48,713 nt of DNA, taken from the NCBI GenBank assembly GCA_020849855.1, contig JADZFO010000028.1, positions 1 through 48,713 of the forward strand, given 5' to 3'. Both the position numbers and the translations under genes were made by a program. This stretch comes from a bacterium (GTDB lineage: Bacteria > 4484-113 > JAFGCY01). Positions 8,389 to 15,697 of this stretch are shown piece after piece. The notes under the pieces are model-generated. The model made no database searches. It had not been told where the DNA came from and saw only the letters and a program-made list of their open reading frames with translations. Each line of letters opens with the position of its first letter. Position 1 is the stretch's first letter.

Positions 8389-8877
8389 TTAGCCCTGTTT
8401 GCGCAGCTCCAGACGAGCCAGCATGTGCTCCTTGATCAGCTTGGCGTGCTCCCACTCGCGTCGGTCGGTCTCGTCATCAAGCGGGATCATCGGCAGCACG
8501 GTGGGCTTGGAGTTGCTGTCGAGGCCCACGATGGTGAAATAGCCCTCGCAGCAGTAGAAGCGGTCGCCGGTGGTGATGTCCTGGGCATGCACGGAGCAGA
8601 AGGCCACGCAGCTTGTGTTGCCCACGTAGACCACCCGCGCCGTCAGCTCAACCATCTGGCCGTGGCGGATCGGGCTGTTGAAGGCGATGGCGTCAATGCT
8701 GGCAGTCACGCAGGGCCGGCGGCTCCAGCGCGATACGCACAGCGCGGTGCAGATGTCCATCAGGGCGACCAGCTTGCCGCCGAACATCACACCGTTGGGG
8801 TTGAGGTCGCCGGGAAAGACGATCTCGTACATGGTCAGCGGCTCAGCCGCCCGGGTTTCACGCTGCGGGGTATCCAT
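8389..8877 (-). CDS. Hot-dog fold acyl-CoA thioesterase (YciA/BFIT type)
   Basis: Hydrolyses acyl-CoA thioesters in the cytoplasm. Motif FPGDLNPNGVMFGGKLVALM near residues 20-40 has the N-x-x-G-x-x-FGG core with the following MD of the family, and later SPIRHGQMVEL and GNTSCVAF match the second half of the hot-dog domain. 162 aa from ATG 8877, which fits a single-domain YciA-like enzyme. Start chosen because TACAAT lies 8 nt upstream; the open frame further upstream is Pro/Arg low-complexity. Substrate chain length cannot be inferred. Confidence 0.85.
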   Translation of the reverse strand: MDTPQRETRAAEPLTMYEIVFPGDLNPNGVMFGGKLVALMDICTALCVSRWSRRPCVTASIDAIAFNSPIRHGQMVELTARVVYVGNTSCVAFCSVHAQDITTGDRFYCCEGYFTIVGLDSNSKPTVLPMIPLDDETDRREWEHAKLIKEHMLARLELRKQG

Positions 8878-8885
8878 CAGGCGGG

Positions 8886-8891
8886 ATTGTA
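8886..8891 (-). promoter_or_regulatory. Leaderless-type -10 box
   Basis: TACAAT, 8 nt before ATG 8877. Confidence 0.45.
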
Positions 8892-8949
8892 GCGGGCGTC
8901 GCGGCGGCGGGGGCGGCGTGCTGCGACTGCTGCTGCGGGGCCGCAAAGC

Positions 8950-8978
8950 TTGCCGCCCATCCCGCGCGGGGCTAGAAT
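8950..8978 (+). promoter_or_regulatory. Sigma70-like promoter
   Basis: TTGCCG, 17-bp spacer, TAGAAT (5/6). Start of transcription near 8985 gives a ~25-nt leader containing the strong GAGGAGG site of the lipoprotein gene at 9010. Confidence 0.5.
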
Positions 8979-9009
8979 ACTCTTCCTAGCCATTTGAGGA
9001 GGCTCCAAA

Positions 9010-9390
9010 ATGATCGCACGCAAGGCCCTGCTGTATGTGGCGGCCCTCGTCGTTTTCGCCCTGCTGACCAGCTGCGACGTGCTGAAGCAGAACATCGCCA
9101 CCAGTGGCCCCAAGCGCTACAAGGTCCAGCTGACCCAGTGCCTGGAAGACGCGCGCCGCGAGATCGACCAGGACGGCGAGCCCCGCGAGGTGACTGTCAC
9201 CCAGCTCAAGGAGATCCTGACCAACTACGAGAAGGAAATGAGCAGCTTCGGCTCCTACATGGCCGCCAAGGAAGCCGCCGACTTTATCGACCAGGCCCGG
9301 GCCGACCAGGCGAACTCCTTCAAGCTCTACCAGGAAGCCAAGCTGAAGATCGACCGGGTGCTTGACGCCCTGCAAACAGAGGTCAAGTAA
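9010..9390 (+). CDS. Small lipoprotein
   Basis: Function unknown. Signal peptide with lipobox LLTSC (Cys about residue 22), then a soluble helical domain of about 100 residues rich in Lys/Glu/Gln without known motifs. GAGGAGG is eight bases before ATG 9010. The end of the gene overlaps the likely start region of the radical SAM gene, so they are probably co-transcribed. Confidence 0.75.
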   Translation: MIARKALLYVAALVVFALLTSCDVLKQNIATSGPKRYKVQLTQCLEDARREIDQDGEPREVTVTQLKEILTNYEKEMSSFGSYMAAKEAADFIDQARADQANSFKLYQEAKLKIDRVLDALQTEVK

Positions 9391-11542
9391 GATCGCCCGC
9401 CTGCAGGACAGCCAGACGCCGCCGGGCCACGCGCCCTTCTCTCCGCGCAGCGGAGGAGCAGAGCTGTATGAGCAGCTGGTCCGGCCGCGTCTGCTTGAAC
9501 TGCGCAAGCCCGCGCGCTATATCGGTGAGGAGCAGGGCCAGATCCGCCGGGACTGGGACAATTGCCCGGCCGGCGGCGCGCCTTTCCGCCTGGCCTACAG
9601 CTTCCCCGACCTCTACGAGATCGGCATGAGCTACCACGGGCGCGAGCTGATTTATCAGCGTATCAACGCCCGGCCGGATGCCATCTGCGAACGGGTCTTT
9701 GTGCCCGACCGCGACATGGAAAGCCTGCTGCGCGAGACCGGCGCCCCGCTGTTCAGCCTGGAGTCCAAGCGGCCCCTGCGCAGCTTTGACGCCGTCGGCA
9801 TCAGTTTCACTTATGAACTGGCCTATCCCAGCGCTCTGCTGCTGCTGGAGCTGGGCGGCATCGCGCTGTACAGCGCGGAGCGCGGCGAGGACGACCCCTT
9901 CGTCATCGCCGGTGGCCAGTGCATGTGCAACCCCGAGCCCATTGCGCCCTTCTTCGACATCGTCTGCAACGGCGAGGGCGAAGAAACCCTGGACGCCATC
10001 ATCGATTCCCTGAAGGCCAGCCGCGGCCGGCCGCGCGCCGAGCGCCTGCTGGAGCTGGCCACCCTGCAGGGCGTCTATATCCCCTCGCTCTACGAGCCGC
10101 TGCATGACGAGAACGGGCGCCTGCTGGGCACCCGGCCCAGCCAGCCCGGCCTGCCGCTGCGTATCCAGCGGCGCTATGTGACGGACTTCGCCTCCACCAT
10201 GCCGCCGACCCGGCCGGTGCTGCCCTACATCGAAGTCCCCTCCGACAAGGTCTACCTTGAAGTCATGCGCGGCTGCCCACAGGGCTGCCGCTTCTGCCAG
10301 GCGGGCTACATCACCCGGCCGGCGCGGGCCCGCCCGGTGGAACTGCTGGCGCAGGCCGCGGCGGAGCTGGTGGCCAACACCGGCGCGGATGAGGTCTCGC
10401 TGATGAGCCTCTCCACCCTGGACCACCCGCAGGTCTTTGACATGATCGAGGCGGTCAAGGCCGCTGTTCCTGAGGATGTCAGCGTCGGCCTGCCTTCCCT
10501 GCGCGCCGACCGTATGAGCGCCGAGCTGGCCAACATGATGCGCAAGAAGCGCGAGTCCAGCCTGACCATCGCCGTCGAGGCCGGCTCAGACGCCGCCCGC
10601 CGCGCGATCCGCAAGGGCGTCACCGAAGAGGACGTCCTGCACACCTTCGACTTTCTAATGGCCGCCGGCTGGCACAAGTTCAAGCTCTACTTCATGATGG
10701 GCTTCGCCGGCGAGCCGCTCAGCGCGATGGATGACATCGCCGGCCTGGTCGCCAAGATCATGGACCTGGCCCGCGCCAAGGGCTACCGCCGTCCGCGCCT
10801 GGTCATCTCCTGTAGTGTGCTGGTGCCCAAGCCGCACAGCCCTCTGCAGTGGCAGGGCATGGAACGGCCGGAGCAGACCCGCGAGAAGCAGCGGCGCCTG
10901 AAGTTCCTGCTGGCGCGCTTTGGACGCAGCGTGGAGTTCAAGCATCACGATTCGGCCGAGAGCGTCATCGAAACTCTGGTCAGCCGCGGCGGACGCGAGA
11001 TCGCCGCGGTGGTTTACAGCGCCTTCCGCCTCGGCCAGAGCCTGCCCAGCGACTACTTCAGCTACTCCGCCTGGGCGGAGGCCTGCGCTGAGCATGGCAT
11101 CGACATTGAGCACGAAGTGCACCGCGAGCGCGAGTATGACGAGGCCCTGCCCTGGGACCACGTTTCCCGCGGCGTCGGGCGCAAGTACCTCTGGCGCGAA
11201 TGGGAGTACTACCACTCCGGCGATGCCAACCCGGCCTGCCATGTGGAGTGCACATCCTGCGGCCTGGGCTGCAATGCGCCGGTCTTTGACCCGGACAGCC
11301 GGGCGGTGCCGGCCGGCCTGAAGGACTATTTCGGCCGGGTAGCCGCCAGCGCTGCCGCCGAGATGCGCGGCCTGCGCCCCTTCAGCCCGGTCTATCCCGA
11401 GGACCTCGATCCCGTGTACGAAGACGGGATCGAGCTTAGCGGCCTGGTCCGGCCGCGGGTAGCTATCCAGCGCCGCGGCACCTCCGAGAGCCAGCTCGTG
11501 GATACCCGCCCGCCAGGGGAGCCATCTGATGGACAGGCCTGA
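9362..11542 (+). CDS. TIGR03960-family radical SAM protein
   Basis: Radical SAM enzyme of the TIGR03960 family, whose substrate is not established. The N-terminal part (KPARYIGEEQ ... FPDLYEIGMSYHG) is the cobalamin-binding-like region of the family, followed by the [4Fe-4S] motif C305-x3-C309-x2-C312 (RGCPQGCRFCQAG) and a long TIM-barrel part. A second cysteine cluster, CHVECTSCGLGC, lies near the C-terminus. The start is uncertain: no in-frame ATG precedes the conserved region. TTG 9362 gives 726 aa and overlaps the lipoprotein gene; a CTG at 9464 has GGAGGA at ideal distance and would start right at the conserved part. The next gene overlaps the stop by 14 bp. Confidence 0.88.
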   Translation: MTPCKQRSSKIARLQDSQTPPGHAPFSPRSGGAELYEQLVRPRLLELRKPARYIGEEQGQIRRDWDNCPAGGAPFRLAYSFPDLYEIGMSYHGRELIYQRINARPDAICERVFVPDRDMESLLRETGAPLFSLESKRPLRSFDAVGISFTYELAYPSALLLLELGGIALYSAERGEDDPFVIAGGQCMCNPEPIAPFFDIVCNGEGEETLDAIIDSLKASRGRPRAERLLELATLQGVYIPSLYEPLHDENGRLLGTRPSQPGLPLRIQRRYVTDFASTMPPTRPVLPYIEVPSDKVYLEVMRGCPQGCRFCQAGYITRPARARPVELLAQAAAELVANTGADEVSLMSLSTLDHPQVFDMIEAVKAAVPEDVSVGLPSLRADRMSAELANMMRKKRESSLTIAVEAGSDAARRAIRKGVTEEDVLHTFDFLMAAGWHKFKLYFMMGFAGEPLSAMDDIAGLVAKIMDLARAKGYRRPRLVISCSVLVPKPHSPLQWQGMERPEQTREKQRRLKFLLARFGRSVEFKHHDSAESVIETLVSRGGREIAAVVYSAFRLGQSLPSDYFSYSAWAEACAEHGIDIEHEVHREREYDEALPWDHVSRGVGRKYLWREWEYYHSGDANPACHVECTSCGLGCNAPVFDPDSRAVPAGLKDYFGRVAASAAAEMRGLRPFSPVYPEDLDPVYEDGIELSGLVRPRVAIQRRGTSESQLVDTRPPGEPSDGQA

Positions 11543-11864
11543 TCAGCCGGCAGAAGCCGCCCCGGATCCAGGCACACAGCCCGCCGAGCGCGGACCGACT
11601 GCGGATGAGCTGCTGCGCCAGGAGCTGGCGGAGCTTGAACTGCAGCGCTCGCAGCGCCCCCGGGCCGCCGCTCCCCAGCGCCGCGGCTGGCTTTTGCTGC
11701 TGGCGGCTCTTGTCGGCATAGCCACAGCTGCTGTGTACTACCTGCAGTCCCAGCGCGAGCCGGACAAGATGGAGCTGCTGCGCTTTGTGTCGCTTTATCT
11801 GACCCTGCCGCTCTCGATGTCCGTGCTGCTGCTCTTTGCCTACTTCACCTACCCGAAGCGCTAG
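11529..11864 (+). CDS. Small two-helix membrane protein
   Basis: Not recognised. 111 aa: an acidic, Pro/Ala/Glu-rich cytoplasmic lead of about 50 residues with a short helical stretch, then two hydrophobic helices (WLLLLAALVGIATAAVYYL and FVSLYLTLPLSMSVLLLFAY). ATG 11529 lies inside the end of the radical SAM gene and has GGGGAG seven bases upstream, so coupling is likely. Convergent with the zinc-ribbon gene three bases beyond. Confidence 0.65.
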   Translation: MDRPDQPAEAAPDPGTQPAERGPTADELLRQELAELELQRSQRPRAAAPQRRGWLLLLAALVGIATAAVYYLQSQREPDKMELLRFVSLYLTLPLSMSVLLLFAYFTYPKR

Positions 11865-11867
11865 CCG

Positions 11868-12281
11868 CTACCAGATCGGATACTGCATGTCCCAGGGTGG
11901 CTCGTCGCGGCTCTGGGTGTCCAGCGGCGCGCTGAAGCGCAGCCCCGCAGCTTCGCCGCTGCCTGCCGCGACAGGATCCTGGCGGAAGAGCGAGTCAATC
12001 CCCGTGCCTTCGCCGCAAACCGGGCAGAGCTGGCGGCCCACATCGCGGTAGTTCAGGCGCGAGCGGCAGTGCGGGCAGCGCAGGCCGCTGTCCGATGCCG
12101 GGTCCGCCGCTTCCGCTGACTCCGGCGGGATACTCGCGCCATTGCTGCTGCTGGCTAGCGGCGGCCCCAGCCCTGAGCTGCACAGCACACAGAGGGCCGC
12201 TTCCCGCTCCGCCGGCAGGGCTGCCGCACAGCGCAGGCAGAAACGGCCGCCTGTGTCCTCAGTGCGGCTTGCATCCGGCAT
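11868..12281 (-). CDS. Zinc-ribbon protein with two CxxC pairs in each half
   Basis: Function unknown. Two rubredoxin-like zinc ribbons: CLRC...CVLC near residues 15-34 and CPHC...CPVC near residues 69-89, joined by a Ser/Pro/Ala-rich linker, with an unstructured C-terminal tail. Probably binds two Zn ions. 137 aa. ATG 12281 is supported by TATAAG seven bases upstream (leaderless type). Lies downstream of clpP in the same direction but has its own promoter. Confidence 0.68.
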   Translation of the reverse strand: MPDASRTEDTGGRFCLRCAAALPAEREAALCVLCSSGLGPPLASSSNGASIPPESAEAADPASDSGLRCPHCRSRLNYRDVGRQLCPVCGEGTGIDSLFRQDPVAAGSGEAAGLRFSAPLDTQSRDEPPWDMQYPIW

Positions 12282-12288
12282 CTGCTTA

Positions 12289-12294
12289 CTTATA
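12289..12294 (-). promoter_or_regulatory. Leaderless-type -10 box
   Basis: TATAAG, 7 nt before ATG 12281. Confidence 0.45.
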
Positions 12295-12317
12295 CCCGCG
12301 CGCTCGGCGCGCCGGGC

Positions 12318-12932
12318 CTATTCCTCCGGCGCGCTGGGCAGGGGCTTGCCTTCCGGCTCGATGATCTGGTCGATCAGGCCATAGCGCTTGGACTCCTCCG
12401 CGGTCATGAAGTTGTCGCGGTCGGTGTCCTTCTCAATCGTCTTATAGCTCTGGCCCGTGTGCCGCGCCAGGATCTCGTTGAGGCGCTTCTTGGTCGCCAG
12501 CATTTCCTTGGCGTGGATCTCGATGTCGCTGGCCTGGCCGCGGAAACCGCCCCAGGGCTGGTGGATCATCACCTTGGCATTGGGCAGGGCATAGCGCTTG
12601 CCCGGCGCTCCGCCGGCCAGCAGCACGGCGCCCATGCTGGCCGCCAGACCGACGCAGATCGTGGAGACCTGTGGCTTGATCAGCTGCATCGTGTCATAAA
12701 TCGCCAGGCCGTCCACCACGGAGCCGCCCGGGCTGTTGACGTAGATGTCGATGTCCTTGGAGCTGTCTTCCTTCTCCAGGAAAAGCAGCTGCGCGATGAC
12801 AGCATTGGCCACGGCGTCGTTGATCGCCGAACCGATGAAGATAATGCGGTCCTTGAGCAGGCGGCTGTAAATGTCATAGGCGCGCTCGCCAAAATTGCTC
12901 TGCTCAATAACGACCGGGACGTAATACGGCAT
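12318..12932 (-). CDS. clpP: ATP-dependent Clp protease proteolytic subunit
   Basis: Serine peptidase that forms the tetradecameric chamber of ClpXP/ClpAP. Catalytic Ser99 in GLAASMGA, His124 in VMIHQPWGG, and the Asp in the DTDRDNF segment near residue 171 are all present, as are the NSPGG loop (residues 66-70) and the [14 protein letters not shown] strand. 204 aa, normal length. Start ATG with GAGGGAGG upstream. clpX and trigger factor are not adjacent. The usual short processed N-terminus seems to be nearly absent. Confidence 0.95.
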   Translation of the reverse strand: MPYYVPVVIEQSNFGERAYDIYSRLLKDRIIFIGSAINDAVANAVIAQLLFLEKEDSSKDIDIYVNSPGGSVVDGLAIYDTMQLIKPQVSTICVGLAASMGAVLLAGGAPGKRYALPNAKVMIHQPWGGFRGQASDIEIHAKEMLATKKRLNEILARHTGQSYKTIEKDTDRDNFMTAEESKRYGLIDQIIEPEGKPLPSAPEE

Positions 12933-13014
12933 GTCTTCCCTCCCTCAGGGGTGGATATGCTACCACCCGCAGCCGGGTCCTTAACTTATCGGCAGGCTGC
13001 CCGCGCGCGCCAGC

Positions 13015-13614
13015 CTAGCTGAGCTGGCCATCCTTAAGCAGGCCGTTCAGGGCCTTGAACTGCGCATGCTCCTTGCTGCGGGCCCACTCAAAGCCGACGC
13101 TCTCGTGGTTTGTCATCACGGCACCGGCGCTTTCCATCCGCCGCAGGCCCATCTCGCGGTACTCACTGCCGCGGCCGGAGACGGCCTCCCAGCAGACATG
13201 CACAGCGCTGCCCTGCTCCAGCAGGGGCAGAACGGTCTGCATGACGCAGACATGCGTCTCGATGCCCGCCACCACAATCTGCCGGCCATCCGGGGCCAGG
13301 CCTGGGCGGGCCTCAGCCAGGGCCTGCATGAAGCCGCTGTCGCCGGCGCAGCCAAAGGCCAGCTTCTCGATGAAGAACTTCGGCACAGTCAGCTCGTCAT
13401 AGGCCGCGCGGACTTCCGGATGCGTGGGGCCAAGCCCCTTGGGGTACTGCTCGGTCAGGATCACCGGCGCACCGAAAAGCTCCGCCAGGCGCAGCAGGCG
13501 GATGGTGGCGTCGATCACCAGGCGCGAACGGTGCACCATCTCGATCAGCTTGCCCTGCAGGTCGATGGCGACCACCACGCTGCGGCTGCTGTCCAGCAGT
13601 TCAGTGCGCTTCAT
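13015..13614 (-). CDS. Isochorismatase-family cysteine hydrolase
   Basis: Cytoplasmic alpha/beta hydrolase of the isochorismatase/nicotinamidase superfamily, YcaC-like. Probable triad Asp18 (VVVAIDLQGK), Lys84 (FFIEKLAFG) and Cys123 (GIETHVCVMQT), with the conserved cis-peptide region just before the Cys. 199 aa. True substrate unknown; without the HxH metal site of nicotinamidases, a nicotinamidase role is not supported. ATG 13614 has GAGGTG upstream. Confidence 0.85.
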   Translation of the reverse strand: MKRTELLDSSRSVVVAIDLQGKLIEMVHRSRLVIDATIRLLRLAELFGAPVILTEQYPKGLGPTHPEVRAAYDELTVPKFFIEKLAFGCAGDSGFMQALAEARPGLAPDGRQIVVAGIETHVCVMQTVLPLLEQGSAVHVCWEAVSGRGSEYREMGLRRMESAGAVMTNHESVGFEWARSKEHAQFKALNGLLKDGQLS

Positions 13615-13631
13615 GCTTCACCTCGGCGCGG

Positions 13632-13637
13632 ATTATA
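13632..13637 (-). promoter_or_regulatory. -10 box for the isochorismatase-like gene
   Basis: Perfect TATAAT on the minus strand; a weak -35 (GTGAAC) lies 16 bp upstream. It would leave a leader of about 11 nt containing GAGGTG. Confidence 0.45.
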
Positions 13638-13664
13638 GAGCGCGCGGACCTAAGTTCACGGAGC

Positions 13665-13695
13665 AAGAGAAAGGCCCCCGGACTTGCCGGGGGCC
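13665..13695 (-). terminator. Rho-independent terminator of the lipoprotein operon
   Basis: GGCCCCCGG / CCGGGGGCC, nine perfect pairs with a 5-nt loop (13673-13695); on the minus strand it is followed by TTTCTCTT. It ends the operon 17476-13721. Confidence 0.85.
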
Positions 13696-13720
13696 TGCTT
13701 GTGACGCTTTAGCCTGTTGA

Positions 13721-15649
13721 CTAGTTGCTGCTGGTCATCTGCAGCAGGTTGTCCACGGTGACATTGCCAGCCAGGATCTCGACATCGCGGGTCAGGGTGG
13801 TGTAACCGTCAAGGGTGAACACAACCTGATAGGTGCCCGGGGCGAGGTTGGTGAGCTGGAAGTGGCCGATGGAGTCGGTTACGGTGCTCAGGCTGGTACC
13901 GACAACCTGGACATTGACACCGCTCAGGTAAAGGTTGGTGCCGCCGTCAATGATGTTGCCGGAGTAGCCGCCGGTGACAGGCGGGGTGCGCGGGCTGAGG
14001 TTGAAGTCAGCACGCACGGTGGTGTCGGCCAAGACCTGCACGCTGGCGGTGTCGGAGTCATAGTTGAACTTCGTCGCCGTCATGTAATAGGTGCCGGTGC
14101 GCAGGTTGCGGATCAGGTAGTCACCGTTGATGTTGGTGTTGCGGATCGCCAGGGTGCCGAGCTCGGAACCCAGGGACACGCTGGCGCCCTCAAGCGGGGT
14201 GGCGTTGTCCAGGCGGCGCACGGTACCACCGATGTTGCCGTAGCTGCGGTCGGGCAGCTTCTCCTGCAGGTAGCGCAAGTCGTTGACATCAGTGATGTAG
14301 ATATTGCCTTCATAGTCCACCGCCACGTTGGAGGGGGCCAGGAAGGTGCTGCCGGCGCGGCCGCGGGCGCCCGTACCGATCTGGCGGATGAACGAGCCGG
14401 TGCTGCGGTCGAAGACCTGCACGCGGCGGTTACCCGGGTCGCAGATATAGACCTGGTCAGTCAGCGGATCCACGGCCATGCCGGAAGGACCGCCGGCCGT
14501 CAAGTCGGGATCCTCGAGCGCGCCGGTGCCCGGATCAACAGCGGGGTTGATCGCGAAGCTGCCGGGGGCGCCGCCGCCGGACTCGCCGATGACACGGTTG
14601 TAACCAAAGCCGTTCTCAACCCAGCCGCTCATCACATAAGCCGGGGTGACATTGTTCGTATCGAGACGCACGAAGCCAATGCCGACATAGTCGCGGGTGA
14701 AGTTCGCGGCGCCGGCATACAGGGTGTACTGCAGGTCGGCCCGGTTGAACGGGTAGTAGGCGTCGAAGGAGATCTGGCCCAGGTTCACCTGAGTGAAGGG
14801 CGTGATGTCGTTGCCGTCGTTGTAAAGGTCGAAGTCGCCAATCGAGTTGCCAAACTGCTGATGGAAGAAGAGGCCCGGGATAGTTATCGGGTCACCGTTC
14901 TCATCCTCGGTCGGCACGTCGCCGTTCTCGGTGCTCAGGTAGTCATCGAAGCGGTTCATCATCACGCCGGCGCGGGGGAAGTCCGGAATCGGCGCCGACA
15001 GCGGGACATCGACGTCGCAGGTCGTGAAGACCGAGCCGAAGCGGTCGATGGCAATGTCGTACACGGCGATGATCTGGTAGGGCGGCGGCGGCGGACCGGT
15101 GTCCGGCGGGTTGAAGCCCTGACCACCCGGCGGCAGGCCGTCGCGGCGCTGCGGATCGGGGTTCTCGTCATCCTCGCGCGTCGAATCGGGGTCCAGGTTC
15201 GGCGGGTAGATCGTCACCCAGCCCCAGGCACCCACCGGGTCGTGCAGGACGGCCACGTGGTTCGGCAGGAGGTAGGGGGAGCCGCCGGCGACGTCAATCT
15301 CGACGGAGGGCGGGAAGACCGCCAGGCCCTGCACTTCACCAAGGGCCGTGGTGAAGTTCACCAGGGCGCCCTGCTTGTCGTAGCAGTAGACCACAGCGTC
15401 ATCCGCAACATACACATACTGCTGGGAAGCCGCCACACCGCGCAGGTCGCCGAAGCTGCCGCCCGGGGGCAGGAAAGGAGCCGGGGGATCCGGGATGATA
15501 TCCGGGTCCTGCGGGTCGCCGCCTGGCGGACCGTCAGTCGGCGGGAAGTTCGGGGGCGTGGTGGTGCCATCGCCGCCGCCGCAGCTGACGCTGCCAAGCA
15601 CCAGTCCCAGGACCAGCACCAGCAGCCAGATCAGATTCAGTCTTTTCAT
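13721..15649 (-). CDS. Lipoprotein with NHL repeats and two carboxypeptidase-regulatory domains
   Basis: Predicted surface lipoprotein, 642 aa from ATG 15649 (AGGTGAA upstream). Signal peptide and lipobox VSCGGG. Then a Pro/Gly/Asp-rich linker, a propeller region including NHL-type units (PSGMAVDPLTDQVYICDPGN, then RRVQVFD; later APSNVAVDYEGNIYITDVND), and two C-terminal CarboxypepD_reg-like beta-sandwiches (GGTVRRLDNATPLEGASVSL; GVNVQVVGTSLSTVTDSIGH). The architecture suggests ligand or matrix binding outside the cell. Second gene of an operon with the PLD-fold lipoprotein, 48 bp downstream of it, followed by a strong terminator. Confidence 0.8.
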   Translation of the reverse strand: MKRLNLIWLLVLVLGLVLGSVSCGGGDGTTTPPNFPPTDGPPGGDPQDPDIIPDPPAPFLPPGGSFGDLRGVAASQQYVYVADDAVVYCYDKQGALVNFTTALGEVQGLAVFPPSVEIDVAGGSPYLLPNHVAVLHDPVGAWGWVTIYPPNLDPDSTREDDENPDPQRRDGLPPGGQGFNPPDTGPPPPPYQIIAVYDIAIDRFGSVFTTCDVDVPLSAPIPDFPRAGVMMNRFDDYLSTENGDVPTEDENGDPITIPGLFFHQQFGNSIGDFDLYNDGNDITPFTQVNLGQISFDAYYPFNRADLQYTLYAGAANFTRDYVGIGFVRLDTNNVTPAYVMSGWVENGFGYNRVIGESGGGAPGSFAINPAVDPGTGALEDPDLTAGGPSGMAVDPLTDQVYICDPGNRRVQVFDRSTGSFIRQIGTGARGRAGSTFLAPSNVAVDYEGNIYITDVNDLRYLQEKLPDRSYGNIGGTVRRLDNATPLEGASVSLGSELGTLAIRNTNINGDYLIRNLRTGTYYMTATKFNYDSDTASVQVLADTTVRADFNLSPRTPPVTGGYSGNIIDGGTNLYLSGVNVQVVGTSLSTVTDSIGHFQLTNLAPGTYQVVFTLDGYTTLTRDVEILAGNVTVDNLLQMTSSN

Positions 15650-15697
15650 TACTTCACCTGCTTGCAAATCATGTTTGCTCTGCACAGCCTGCCGGGC

